Notes: generated by a model from the sequence alone, not told the origin. DNA of 64,000 nt from Limimaricola sp027213785 (GCF_050847355.1 NZ_CP193755.1:2108001-2172000); one strand, 5' to 3'. Positions 10,740 through 19,297 are shown, numbered from the stretch's first letter. Numbers and translations: made by a program.

Positions 10740-10781
10740 CGATCCCGCATCGCGGTCACCCGGTCGGTTCGCGGGTTGCGC

Positions 10782-11867
10782 TCACTGGCAGAGCCGGAAA
10801 TCGCCGCGGCGCGCCTTCACGTCGAGATGCAGATGGTCGGCATGGGCGGCATCCGAGCCCGGCCCCAGCACGGTCGTGAATTCGAGGCAGGCGGTGGCGC
10901 GCACCGCGTCCTGGAACGCCTCGGCCATCGAGCCCTCGCGCTCGCGCGGCTGCACCTTGACCTCCGGCCCCTCGGCGAAGCCGAAGGACATGATGTCGAC
11001 CGCGTTGCCAAAGGCGTGCTCGGACAGCGTGTCGGCATCGGAGCTGCGGCTGCGGCAGTTGTAGACCGTGCCCTGCCGGATCTCGGTCAAGGCGCCGCGC
11101 CCGAGCCGCTCGGCGGCGGGCTTGGCGAAACCCTCCACCCAGCGCGCCAGCGCCAGCGCGGTCTCGCAACGCATCGGCGCGGGCGGCGCGAGCGCCACGC
11201 CCGGCACGATTTCCGACAGCATCACCGGATGCACGATGCCGCAATCGGCGATGTCCGTATCATCGACCGGTGGCTGCGTGTCGAACACCGCGCCCAGCGC
11301 CTCCAGCTCGGCACGGCAGGTCTCGCGGGCCGCCGCCGATGCGGCGAGCCGGTCCGGCATCGCCGGGACGCTCTCGCGCGCCGTCCCGCCGGCATCGGGC
11401 GTGTCATCGGTGACCTCGCCCGCTTCGGCTTCGGCCTCGGCTTCGGCTTCGGCTTCGGCTTCGGCTTCGGCTTCGGCTTCGGCTTCGGCTTCGGCTTCGG
11501 CTTCGGCTTCGGCTTCGGCTTCGGCTTCGGTACTGTCGTCTGTTCCGGCGTCAAGCTCGGACCCGGTCCCGGAATCGACCTCGGAAGCCTCGTCACCCAG
11601 CGTGCCGGCGTCCTCCTCCGATGTTCCTTCGGCCTCGTCCCGAAGCTCCGGATCGGGCGGTTCGGGACGTGCCTCCGGCATCGGCACCGCCTGCGGCGCC
11701 ATCTCGGAGCCCTCTGCCTCCTCATCCGGCACTGACGGCGCCTGCGCGTCCTCCGTCAGATCGGCGGGTCGCACGGGCGGCAGGGGGGCGGTTTCGGGCG
11801 GCGCCTCCTGCGCCGCGAGCGGCGCGGCCAGCAGGCCCAGCAGCGCCCCTGCCGCCAGCCGGATCAT
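10782..11867 (-). CDS. Extensin-like family protein with (Glu-Ala)n linker
   Basis: A 361-aa secreted protein. Residues 1-20 (MIRLAAGALLGLLAAPLAAQ) form a signal peptide; a long Pro/Asp/Glu-rich region follows, containing about 18 Glu-Ala repeats; the C-terminal half is the extensin-like domain (CRAELEALGAVFDTQPPVDDTDIADCGI..., YNCRSRSSDADTLSEHAFGNAVDIMSFGFA, HADHLHLDVKARR). The SEHAFGNAVDI and DHLHLD motifs resemble the metal-binding His/Asp pattern of LAS-type (VanY/MepA-like) peptidases, so a peptidoglycan-active enzyme is plausible. The ATG overlaps the L,D-transpeptidase stop by four bases (ATGA), which couples the two envelope genes. Confidence 0.87.
   Translation of the reverse strand: MIRLAAGALLGLLAAPLAAQEAPPETAPLPPVRPADLTEDAQAPSVPDEEAEGSEMAPQAVPMPEARPEPPDPELRDEAEGTSEEDAGTLGDEASEVDSGTGSELDAGTDDSTEAEAEAEAEAEAEAEAEAEAEAEAEAEAEAEAEAEAGEVTDDTPDAGGTARESVPAMPDRLAASAAARETCRAELEALGAVFDTQPPVDDTDIADCGIVHPVMLSEIVPGVALAPPAPMRCETALALARWVEGFAKPAAERLGRGALTEIRQGTVYNCRSRSSDADTLSEHAFGNAVDIMSFGFAEGPEVKVQPREREGSMAEAFQDAVRATACLEFTTVLGPGSDAAHADHLHLDVKARRGDFRLCQ
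11423..11530. repeat. Hexanucleotide tandem repeat (CTTCGG)~18
   Basis: About 108 bp of perfect or near-perfect CTTCGG units (one CCTCGG variant) inside the extensin-like gene. It encodes alternating Glu and Ala on the reverse strand. Because the unit is six bases, slippage changes linker length by two residues and keeps frame. Confidence 0.95.
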
Positions 11868-13222
11868 TCGATGAACTCCACGACCACGCCCTCGGACACC
11901 AGCAACGCTAGCTCCTCGGCGTCCCAATTGGTCATCCGCACGCAGCCATGGCTGGCCGCCTGGAACAACGAGTCCGGCTCCGAGGTGCCGTGCAGCCCGT
12001 AGGTCGGCTTCGACAGGTCGATCCAGACCGACCCCACCGGCCCGTTCGGGCCGGGCGGCAGGATCAGCACCTCGTCATTGTCGCCCTGCTGGAAATTGAC
12101 GTCCGGGTTGTAGGTGTAGGTCGGGTCCATCGCCACGGCGACCACCTCGACCGTGCCCGAGGGCGACGGGGTCTGGGCCGAGCCGACCGTGACGGGGTAG
12201 TTCAGGATCATCCGGCCGCTCTCGTCGAAGCCCGCGAGCCGGCTCGTGCCCTTGCGCACCTCGATGCGGGCCACCTTGGTCTCGAGCGCCGGACCGGGAT
12301 CGACCACGGTGATGGTCTCGCCCTGCCGCCAGCCGGTGCCGGGGTTCAGGTTTTCGAGGAAGCCCTGATCCATGTGAAACCGTTCGGCCAGCTTCTCCGC
12401 GACGCTGGTGTAGCCGAGCTGGTCGAGCTCGGCGAGCTTGGCGTAATCCTCGGGCAGCGGATCGCTGAGTCCGGTCACGTCCTCCTCGGTGATGGTGTAG
12501 CTTTGCAGCATCGGCGCGGGCTGGGTCGCGGTGAGCGCGTCCCAGACCTGGCTGTCGAGTTGGCCGTCCGCCGTGAAGCCCTCGCGCGTCTCGAAGGCGG
12601 CGATGGCGCTCTCGCTCATCCCGCCCTTCCAGCCGTCGATGATGCCCGGCGAAATCCCGGCGCGGTCGAGCAGGATCTGCGTCTTGACGGTGATCGCCGA
12701 CTGCCCGTCCGGCAGCGGTCCGCCCTGATAGCTGGCGGCCTCGATCTCCTCGGGGGTGGGCGGCACCTTTGGCGTCTGCGCCTGCATCGGCTCCGTGGAG
12801 GAGGCGTCGCTCGGAGCGGTGGCGGAGCCGCTGGCACCCGAGGCACCCGAACTCGCCGATGCACCGGAGTTGTCCGGGGTCGCCTGCTGCGCCTCGACCG
12901 GCTGCGCGCCGCCCTGCTGCAGCATGCGCAGCGTCTCGGGCTGCGCGGCGGTGCCGCCGGGGGCGGTCACGGTAGCGGGCGGGGCCTCCGCCCCTGTCCC
13001 GCCTTGCGTATCCTGTTGCGCCGGGGGTTGCTGCTGGGGCTGGCTTTCGGAGGGCGTGGGCTGTGCCGCCTGACCTTGCGTGTCCTGTCCGGCCGTTCCT
13101 TCGAGAACCTTGCGGGTCTCGGCGGCGATGTCCGCCCCGCTTGGAGTCCCCTGCTGCGCGACGGCACCGCTGGCCGCGAGAGCAAGGATGGACAGGGAAA
13201 GGCGGATCGGGGTTGGGGTCAT
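11864..13222 (-). CDS. L,D-transpeptidase (YkuD) with peptidoglycan-binding domain
   Basis: A 452-aa secreted L,D-transpeptidase. Signal peptide at about 1-22 (SLSILALAASGAVAQ), then a 130-residue Gln/Pro/Ser/Ala-rich linker, a PG_binding_1-like domain (TQILLDRAGISPGIIDGWKG...), and the YkuD domain ending in HGTSEPDSLFQAASHGCVRM, with catalytic Cys427 and His411/His425. Such enzymes make 3-3 cross-links or attach proteins to peptidoglycan in the periplasm. ATG at 13222 follows GGAGGAG. It is the first gene of a coupled pair with the extensin-like protein (ATGA overlap). Confidence 0.92.
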   Translation of the reverse strand: MTPTPIRLSLSILALAASGAVAQQGTPSGADIAAETRKVLEGTAGQDTQGQAAQPTPSESQPQQQPPAQQDTQGGTGAEAPPATVTAPGGTAAQPETLRMLQQGGAQPVEAQQATPDNSGASASSGASGASGSATAPSDASSTEPMQAQTPKVPPTPEEIEAASYQGGPLPDGQSAITVKTQILLDRAGISPGIIDGWKGGMSESAIAAFETREGFTADGQLDSQVWDALTATQPAPMLQSYTITEEDVTGLSDPLPEDYAKLAELDQLGYTSVAEKLAERFHMDQGFLENLNPGTGWRQGETITVVDPGPALETKVARIEVRKGTSRLAGFDESGRMILNYPVTVGSAQTPSPSGTVEVVAVAMDPTYTYNPDVNFQQGDNDEVLILPPGPNGPVGSVWIDLSKPTYGLHGTSEPDSLFQAASHGCVRMTNWDAEELALLVSEGVVVEFIE

Positions 13223-13283
13223 CTGGCGCTCCTCCGGACAGCTGTCCGGCACAACGCCGCGCGGCGGCCCCGAGGTCCCTCGA

Positions 13284-13778
13284 TCAGAGGTCGAGCCGCA
13301 CCTTCAGCGCGGCCTCGACCCCCGGCGGCACGAAGGACGAGACATCGCCGCCGAGCCGAGCGATTTCCTTGACCAGCTTGGAGGCGATGGCCTGGTGCCG
13401 GGCCTCGGCCATGAGGAAGACGGTCTCGACCGACTTGTCGAGCATCCGGTTCATCCCGACCATCTGGTACTCGTATTCGAAATCCGCCACCGCCCGCAGG
13501 CCGCGGATGATCATCTGCGCGCCGACATCGTTCGCGGCGTCGATCAGCAGGTTCTCGAAGGGGTGCACCACGATTTCCGAGCCGCAGGCAGCGGCGATCG
13601 GTGCGGTCTCGGCTTCGATCATCGCGACCCGCTCGTCGAGCGAGAACAGGGGTCCCTTGTCGCGATTGATCGCCACGCCGATCACCAGCCTGTCGACCAG
13701 CGTGCAGGCCCGGCGGATGATGTCCGTATGGCCCAGCGTGACCGGATCGAAGGTTCCGGGATAAAGACCGATGCGCAT
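13284..13778 (-). CDS. coaD: Pantetheine-phosphate adenylyltransferase
   Basis: A 164-aa PPAT, which adenylylates 4'-phosphopantetheine in the penultimate step of coenzyme A synthesis. MRIGLYPGTFDPVTLGHTDIIRRA contains the T/HxGH nucleotidyltransferase motif, MIIRGLRAVADFEYEYQMVGMNRML is the phosphopantetheine pocket, and the C-terminal GGDVSSFVPPGVEAAL corresponds to the ISSTxVR-like segment, somewhat diverged. Start at 13778 (ATG) gives the canonical N-terminus; a longer frame from 13811 adds MCTRNMRRGGV without support. Confidence 0.95.
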   Translation of the reverse strand: MRIGLYPGTFDPVTLGHTDIIRRACTLVDRLVIGVAINRDKGPLFSLDERVAMIEAETAPIAAACGSEIVVHPFENLLIDAANDVGAQMIIRGLRAVADFEYEYQMVGMNRMLDKSVETVFLMAEARHQAIASKLVKEIARLGGDVSSFVPPGVEAALKVRLDL

Positions 13779-13872
13779 GACGCCTCCCCGCCGCATGTTG
13801 CGCGTGCACACGACACCAAGGCGGGCCGGGATGCAAGGCCCCGACCCGCGCGTGGAGCCGCGCCCGGCGTCG

Positions 13873-14307
13873 TCAGTGGCCCATGATCATCCCTTCGAGC
13901 GCATCCTTCTCCATCGCCAGCTCGGACAGCCGCGCCTTGACCACGTCGCCGATCGAGATCAGCCCGACCATCTCCTCGCCTTCGACCACCGGGATGTGGC
14001 GAAACCGCCCCTCGGTCATCCGCGCCAGCACCGCATCGGCCACCTCGTCGCGGTGGCAGGTGACCGGATCGCGGGTCATCATCTCCTCGACCTTTTCGGA
14101 CAGGCAGTCCGGGCCGCGCTGGCCGATCTCGCGCACGATGTCGCGTTCCGAAATGATGCCCAGCGCCCGCTTGCCGTCCTGAGAGACCACGAGGGCACCG
14201 ATGCGCTTCTCCGAGAGCTGCCGCGCGGCCTCGGCCACCGTGATGTCGGGCGCGACGGTGGCGACGGTGTCGCTGGCCTTGGATTTCAGGATCTGTTGCA
14301 CGAGCAT
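13873..14307 (-). CDS. CBS domain protein
   Basis: A 144-aa protein made of two CBS motifs (residues about 8-62 and 73-128: ITVAEAARQLSEKRIGALVVSQDGKRALGIISERDIVREI and DEVADAVLARMTEGRFRHIPVVEGEEMVGLISIGDVVKARL). A paired CBS module binds adenosine nucleotides or derivatives; this stand-alone cytosolic form is common in alphaproteobacteria as a regulatory protein with unknown partner. It is on the same strand as coaD, 94 nt upstream of it. Confidence 0.92.
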   Translation of the reverse strand: MLVQQILKSKASDTVATVAPDITVAEAARQLSEKRIGALVVSQDGKRALGIISERDIVREIGQRGPDCLSEKVEEMMTRDPVTCHRDEVADAVLARMTEGRFRHIPVVEGEEMVGLISIGDVVKARLSELAMEKDALEGMIMGH

Positions 14308-14350
14308 GGCGCACTCCTCTTCAAGCGCCCCCTGAGCTGGGGGCCATGGA

Positions 14351-15256
14351 TCAACCGTCGCGCCCGGCGCTCGTTCCTGTCAAGCATTCCGCCTCGAGCC
14401 GCGCCACCTCCGCTCGAAGTGCCGCCGCGAGGAGCGTCGCGAAACGGGTGAGCCGCGCCGAGCGGCGGTCGGCGGCATGGCGCACCAGCCAGAAGGCACG
14501 GGTCAGCCGCAGCTCGTCGGTCAGCACCCGGCGCAGCTCCGGCGCGAAGGGCAGCGCGAAATCATGGACGATGCCGATCCCGGCATGGCGCAGCATCTGC
14601 AGCTGCACCGAGACCGAGTTGGAGGCGAGCGGCACGCCCTGCGCGCCAAGGCTGCCGAGATAGTCGAGCTCCCGATCGAAGATCATGTCGGGGATGTAGC
14701 CGACCAGCGGCCGCGCCCCCAGATCGGACAGCCGCGCCGGCACCGGGGCGTCGGCCCGCTGCGCGAGGCTGAGCCGGTAGTCGGTGATCTTCTGCACGGT
14801 GAGGCGCCCCGCCTCCGGCGGGCTCACCGTGACCGCCATGTCGGCCTCGCGCTTGGACAGGTTCACGACCCGCGGCAGGGCGAGGATCTGCAGCTCCAGA
14901 TCCGGGTTCTCGGCCTGGATCGCGGCGCAGACCTGCGGCAGCACGAAATTGGCGCAACCATCCGGCGCGCCGATGCGGATCTGCCCGGAAAGGCCACGTT
15001 CCGGGGTCCCGGCCTCGGCGGCCCGGGCCAGCGCCGCCTCGGCGCGCGCGGCGTGTTCGGCCAACCGCTCGCCACGGGGCGTCAACGCGTAGCCCTGCGG
15101 GCTCTTGACGAAGAGCGCCGCGCCCAGCCGCTCCTCGAGCCGCGCCACCCGCCGTCCCAGCGTCGCCGGGTCCATCCGCAGCCCCGGCGCCGCGCCCGAG
15201 AGGCTCTCGGCGCGCGCCACCGCGAGAAAGACACGGATATCGTCCCAATTCTCCAT
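14351..15256 (-). CDS. LysR family regulator divergent from mmsA
   Basis: A 301-aa LysR-type regulator: MENWDDIRVFLAVARAESLSGAAPGLRMDPATLGRRVARLEERLGAALF is the HTH, followed by a substrate domain from LSGQIRIGAPDGCANFVLPQ. It reads away from mmsA with 107 nt between the starts, containing a 13-bp palindrome and a TATAGT box. The usual logic of divergent LysR pairs makes it the likely controller of methylmalonate semialdehyde (valine/inositol) catabolism. ATG at 15256 is chosen at the HTH start; an upstream ATG at 15310 would read through the palindrome. Confidence 0.93.
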   Translation of the reverse strand: MENWDDIRVFLAVARAESLSGAAPGLRMDPATLGRRVARLEERLGAALFVKSPQGYALTPRGERLAEHAARAEAALARAAEAGTPERGLSGQIRIGAPDGCANFVLPQVCAAIQAENPDLELQILALPRVVNLSKREADMAVTVSPPEAGRLTVQKITDYRLSLAQRADAPVPARLSDLGARPLVGYIPDMIFDRELDYLGSLGAQGVPLASNSVSVQLQMLRHAGIGIVHDFALPFAPELRRVLTDELRLTRAFWLVRHAADRRSARLTRFATLLAAALRAEVARLEAECLTGTSAGRDG

Positions 15257-15273
15257 ATCATCCTGCAAAAACG

Positions 15274-15286
15274 CAAAACCGTTTTG
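15274..15286. promoter_or_regulatory. Palindromic operator candidate, lysR-mmsA intergenic
   Basis: CAAAAC-C-GTTTTG is a perfect 6+1+6 inverted repeat, 18 nt from the LysR start and 78 nt upstream of mmsA. A -10-like TATAGT lies at 15322-15327 for mmsA with a poor -35, as expected for an activator-dependent promoter. Assignment to the adjacent LysR is inference. Confidence 0.45.
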
Positions 15287-15363
15287 GCACCCTGCCGCTT
15301 CTACCGGCATTTCTGCAAGGCTATAGTGATGCCAACTCAGATCGTTCTTCGGGAGGACCGGAC

Positions 15364-16863
15364 ATGCAGGAACTGACCCATTACATCGGCGGCGAACACG
15401 TCAAGGGCGGCTCGGGCCGCTTCGCGGACGTCTTCAACCCCGCCACCGGCGAGGTGCAGGCCCAGGCCCCCCTCGCCTCTCGCGACGAGCTCGACCGCGC
15501 GGTCGAGACCGCCCAGAAGGCGCAGCCGGCCTGGGCCGCCACCAACCCGCAGCGCCGGGCGCGGGTGATGATGGAGTACGTGCGCCTGCTGAACCGCGAC
15601 ATGGACAAGCTGGCCGAGGCGCTGTCGCGCGAGCACGGCAAGACCATCCCCGACGCCAAGGGCGACGTGCAGCGCGGCCTCGAGGTGGTCGAGTTCTGCA
15701 TCGGCGCGCCGCACCTGCTCAAGGGCGAGTACACCGACGGCGCGGGCCCGGGCATCGACATGTACTCGATGCGCCAGCCGCTCGGCGTTTCGGCGGGCAT
15801 CACCCCGTTCAACTTCCCGGCCATGATCCCGATGTGGATGTTCGCGCCCGCCATCGCCTGCGGCAACGCCTTCATCCTCAAGCCGTCCGAGCGCGCACCC
15901 TCGGTGCCCCTGATGCTGGCCGAGCTGATGGAAGAGGCCGGTCTGCCCAAGGGCATCCTGCAGGTGGTCAACGGCGACAAGGAGGCGGTGGACGCGATCC
16001 TCGAGCATGAGGGCATCGCCTCGGTGGGCTTCGTCGGCTCCACCCCGATCGCCGAGTACATCTACGGCAAGGGCTGTTCGCACGGCAAGCGCGTGCAGTG
16101 CTTCGGCGGCGCCAAGAACCACATGATCATCATGCCCGACGCGGACATGGACAAGGCCGCCGATGCGCTGGTCGGCGCGGGCTACGGCGCCGCGGGCGAG
16201 CGCTGCATGGCGATCTCGGTCGCGGTGCCGGTGGGCGATGAGACCGCCGACCGGCTGATCTCGGCGCTCAAGCCGCGGGTCGAGAGCCTGAAGGTCGGGC
16301 CCTACACCTCGGGCGACGATGTCGATTTTGGCCCCGTGGTCACCGCAGCTGCCAAGGAGAACATCCTCAAGCTGGTGCAGTCCGGTGTCGATGCGGGCGC
16401 CGAGCTGGTGGTCGACGGGCGCGATTTCCGGCTGCAGGGCTATGAGAACGGCTTCTTCGTCGGCGCGCATCTGTTCGACCGCGTGACGCCGGACATGGAC
16501 ATCTATCGCAAGGAGATCTTCGGCCCGGTCCTCTCGACCGTGCGCGCGGGCTCCTACGAGGAGGCGCTGAAGCTCGCCATGGATCACGAGATGGGCAACG
16601 GCACCGCGATCTTCACCCGCGATGGCGACGCCGCGCGCGACTTCGCGAACCGGGTCAATGTCGGCATGGTCGGGATCAACGTGCCGATCCCGGTGCCGCT
16701 GGCCTATCACAGCTTCGGCGGCTGGAAGAAATCGGCCTTCGGCGACCTGAACCAGCACGGCACCGACAGCTTCAAGTTCTATACCAAGACCAAGACGGTC
16801 ACCGCGCGCTGGCCGAGCGGAATCAAGGATGGCGGCGAGTTCAACTTCAAGCCGATGGACTGA
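15364..16863 (+). CDS. mmsA: CoA-acylating methylmalonate-semialdehyde dehydrogenase
   Basis: A 499-aa aldehyde dehydrogenase of the MmsA class, producing propionyl-CoA or acetyl-CoA, CO2 and NADH from methylmalonate or malonate semialdehyde in valine, thymine or inositol breakdown. The NAD site ITPFNFPAMIPMWMFAPAIACGNAFILKPSE and the active-site segment GYGAAGERCMAIS (Cys281) are typical; the motif LNRDMDKLAEALSREHGKTIPDAKGDVQRGLEVVEF is characteristic of MmsA. SD-like GGGAGG precedes the ATG. It is divergent from a LysR gene and monocistronic-looking. Confidence 0.96.
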   Translation: MQELTHYIGGEHVKGGSGRFADVFNPATGEVQAQAPLASRDELDRAVETAQKAQPAWAATNPQRRARVMMEYVRLLNRDMDKLAEALSREHGKTIPDAKGDVQRGLEVVEFCIGAPHLLKGEYTDGAGPGIDMYSMRQPLGVSAGITPFNFPAMIPMWMFAPAIACGNAFILKPSERAPSVPLMLAELMEEAGLPKGILQVVNGDKEAVDAILEHEGIASVGFVGSTPIAEYIYGKGCSHGKRVQCFGGAKNHMIIMPDADMDKAADALVGAGYGAAGERCMAISVAVPVGDETADRLISALKPRVESLKVGPYTSGDDVDFGPVVTAAAKENILKLVQSGVDAGAELVVDGRDFRLQGYENGFFVGAHLFDRVTPDMDIYRKEIFGPVLSTVRAGSYEEALKLAMDHEMGNGTAIFTRDGDAARDFANRVNVGMVGINVPIPVPLAYHSFGGWKKSAFGDLNQHGTDSFKFYTKTKTVTARWPSGIKDGGEFNFKPMD

Positions 16864-16947
16864 AGCTCACGTCAACGCGACTGGACAGGGGGCAGCGTCC
16901 GCGAGACGCTGTCTCCATCGCGCATTTCGCGCGCGGAGGATCCTGTC

Positions 16948-17346
16948 ATGCCGACGCGTCGTCAGATACTTAGCCGCGCCATCACCGCTGTCATAGCCCT
17001 GCCCATCGCGGCATTGGCCGCGCGTGCGGGCGGTCTCGCGCCCGCGGTTCCGCCCCCCGCCCCGACCCGCCCCGCTCCGGCAACGCCGGCCATGGGGCAG
17101 GTCCACCAGGTGTCGATACAGGGCTTCGCCTTCGTGCCGGCGGCCATCGCCGTCGCGCCGGGCGACACGGTGGTCTTCACAAATCGCGACATCGCACCCC
17201 ATACCGTGACCTCTGAAAGCGGTGTCTTCGACAGCGGCCGGCTGGGCTCCGGGCAATCGGTTCGGATGAGCTTTTCGGCTCGCGGCGAGTATCCCTATCT
17301 CTGCGCGATCCATCCGAGGATGCGCGGCACGCTCCGCGTCGGCTGA
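16948..17346 (+). CDS. Small cupredoxin with Tat-like signal, amicyanin-type loop
   Basis: A 132-aa type I copper protein. TRRQILSRAITAVIALPIAALAARAGG is a probable twin-arginine signal; a Pro/Ala-rich linker follows (residues 30-49); the cupredoxin domain has ligands His85 (APHTVTS) and the C-terminal loop Cys119-x2-His122-x2-Met125 (YLCAIHPRM), the short spacing of amicyanin and plastocyanin. It should act as a periplasmic electron carrier. No methylamine dehydrogenase or other obvious redox partner lies nearby, so the partner is unknown. The ATG at 16948 begins the signal. Confidence 0.9.
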   Translation: MPTRRQILSRAITAVIALPIAALAARAGGLAPAVPPPAPTRPAPATPAMGQVHQVSIQGFAFVPAAIAVAPGDTVVFTNRDIAPHTVTSESGVFDSGRLGSGQSVRMSFSARGEYPYLCAIHPRMRGTLRVG

Positions 17347-17411
17347 GCCGGGCCGGACCCGTTTCGCTGCAAGAGGCGTTGGCCCCGGCAACATTACCGG
17401 AGGGCCGCCCC

Positions 17412-18563
17412 ATGTCTGATCCCGCCTTCAGCCTCGGCATCGAGGAGGAGTATCTCGTCGTCGACGCCAAAACGATGGACCTCGCCGCCGTACCGAGCGA
17501 GATGCTCGACTCCGCGAAAAAGCGGCTCGGCGACCATGTCAGCCCCGAATTCCGCGACTGCCAGATCGAGATCGGCACCTCGGTCGCCGCGAACATCTCT
17601 GAGGCGCGCGCCGATCTCGCGCATCTGCGCGGCGGCCTGGCCGAGGTGGCGCAGGATCACGGCCTCGCCCTTGTCGCAGTCTCCTGCCACCCTTGGGGCG
17701 ATCCCGAAAGCCGTGGCACCGGTCAGGGCGCGCGTTACGACAAGATCGCCGAGGATATCGGCGGCATCGCGCGGCGGCTGATGACCTGCGGCATGCATGT
17801 CCATGTGGGCTTGGGCGAGGATCACGAGCTGCGCGCCGACCTGATGGGACAGGCTAGCTACTTCCTGCCTTTCGTGCTCGCGCTTTCGGCCTCTTCGCCC
17901 TATTGGCGCGGCGAGGACACGCAGCTGTCGTCGTGGCGGCTCAACGTCTTCGACCAGTGCCCGCGCTCGGGCCTGCCGCCGCGGATCGAGAGCTGGGCCG
18001 AGTATCGCAAGATGGTCGATGCGCTGGTTCAGGCCGGGATCATCGAGGATGCCAGCAAGATCTGGTGGGACCTGCGCCCCTCCGAGGCCTGGCCGACGCT
18101 GGAGACCCGCATCGCCGACGTGATGCCGCGCATGGAGGAGGCGCTGTCCGTGGCCGCCTTCGTGCAATGCGTGATGCGGATGCTGTGGCGGCTCAAGACC
18201 GAGAACAAGCGCTGGCGCGTCTATGACCGCTTCCTGATCGAGGAGAACCGCTGGCGCGCGCAGCGCTACGGAACGGAAGGCACCCTGCTCGACCTCGGGC
18301 GCAACGCGCTCAGGCCGATGGAGGAGCTCCTGGGCGAGCTGGAGGAGATGATGGAGGGCGACGCCCGGGCGCTGGGCTGCCTCGACGAGCTGCGTGGCAC
18401 CCGGAGGATCGCGCATCGCGGTTCCTCGGCGACGCGACAGCGCCGCGCCTACGACACGGCACGGGGCAACGGGGCCGAGCCGCGCGAGGCGCTGCGCGAG
18501 ATGCTGCGCGGCGTGTCACAGGAGTTCATGGAAGGCGTGGAGCGCGGAGTTTCGCCGAGTTGA
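17412..18563 (+). CDS. YbdK-type carboxylate-amine ligase
   Basis: A 383-aa member of the glutamate-cysteine ligase 2 family. FSLGIEEEYLVVD opens the ATP-grasp-like GCS2 fold; CHPWGDPESRGTGQGARYDKIAEDIGGIARRLMTCGMHVHVGLG and WWDLRPSEAWPTLETRIADVMP are conserved active-site stretches. E. coli YbdK has weak glutamate-cysteine ligase activity and its natural substrate is unsettled, so a glutathione-synthesis role is only possible. ATG at 17412 is preceded by GGAGGG. It sits 65 nt after the cupredoxin gene and may share its transcript. Confidence 0.92.
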   Translation: MSDPAFSLGIEEEYLVVDAKTMDLAAVPSEMLDSAKKRLGDHVSPEFRDCQIEIGTSVAANISEARADLAHLRGGLAEVAQDHGLALVAVSCHPWGDPESRGTGQGARYDKIAEDIGGIARRLMTCGMHVHVGLGEDHELRADLMGQASYFLPFVLALSASSPYWRGEDTQLSSWRLNVFDQCPRSGLPPRIESWAEYRKMVDALVQAGIIEDASKIWWDLRPSEAWPTLETRIADVMPRMEEALSVAAFVQCVMRMLWRLKTENKRWRVYDRFLIEENRWRAQRYGTEGTLLDLGRNALRPMEELLGELEEMMEGDARALGCLDELRGTRRIAHRGSSATRQRRAYDTARGNGAEPREALREMLRGVSQEFMEGVERGVSPS

Positions 18564-18631
18564 TCACGCGGCGGGGAACGGAACGAAGATTGCGCCGTTG
18601 TCAAGCCAAATCCGATTCAGGAGAAGATCCC

Positions 18632-19276
18632 ATGAAGACGCTCATCGGCCTCGGCACCGCGCTCACCATCGCCACCGCTCCCATGGCCCTCAACGCAGAG
18701 CCCAAGCTCAAGATCAACGGGGGCGGCGCAGTGATGCAGATGCTCAACGCCGTCGTCTCCGGGAACACCAAGCAGGCCATCAAGGCCGAGAAGAAGCTGC
18801 GCAAGGCCGCGCGCAAGGCGGGCGTGCCGGTGGCCGTGGGCACCGTGGCGGCCGCCTCGGGCGGCGCCGCGATGGCGCAAGCCGCCCCGGCCCCTGCCCC
18901 GCGCTTCGCCCCCGAAAGCGTGAGCCAGCGGCCGCGCCTTCGCCCCGAGGCGGCGAGCTTCGCCGCGATGGACACCCCGGCCGAAGCGCCCCCGGTGACC
19001 ACCTTGCAAAACGGTCGGCGTATCGAGACCTCGGCGCTCGGGACCTCTTCGACCCCGGGCGATACCCGGGTGACCAGCACCACAACCGCCGCGGCCGGGC
19101 CCACGGTGATCAACATCGAGGGGGATCGCGTCTCGACCTCGGGCGGCGCCTATTCCGAAGCGACGGGCGTCCCGACCCTGACCGCCGCTGCGGAAACCGC
19201 TACCGTAGAGCCCGCGGCACAGACGGTGTCGCTTGAGACCGACAGCTCGATCTTCGGCGGGCCGACCGGCTACTGA
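18632..19276 (+). CDS. Secreted protein of unknown function
   Basis: A 214-aa protein with a likely signal peptide (MKTLIGLGTALTIATAPMALNA), then a basic, Lys/Ala-rich helix (NGGGAVMQMLNAVVSGNTKQAIKAEKKLRKAARKAGVPVAV), a Gly/Ala hydrophobic stretch, and a low-complexity Pro/Thr/Ala/Ser tail ending in SSIFGGPTGY. I recognise no domain. The short N-terminal folded part and the disordered C-terminal two thirds suggest an exported or wall-associated protein. GGAGAAG precedes the ATG at 18632. It is isolated by a terminator from uvrA. Confidence 0.72.
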   Translation: MKTLIGLGTALTIATAPMALNAEPKLKINGGGAVMQMLNAVVSGNTKQAIKAEKKLRKAARKAGVPVAVGTVAAASGGAAMAQAAPAPAPRFAPESVSQRPRLRPEAASFAAMDTPAEAPPVTTLQNGRRIETSALGTSSTPGDTRVTSTTTAAAGPTVINIEGDRVSTSGGAYSEATGVPTLTAAAETATVEPAAQTVSLETDSSIFGGPTGY

Positions 19277-19297
19277 TACCGATCCGACAAAGCGAAA

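Noticed and set aside
11423..11530. Repeat run considered as a CRISPR-like or satellite array
   Set aside because: Unit is six bases without spacers and lies in frame inside a gene; it is a coding microsatellite.
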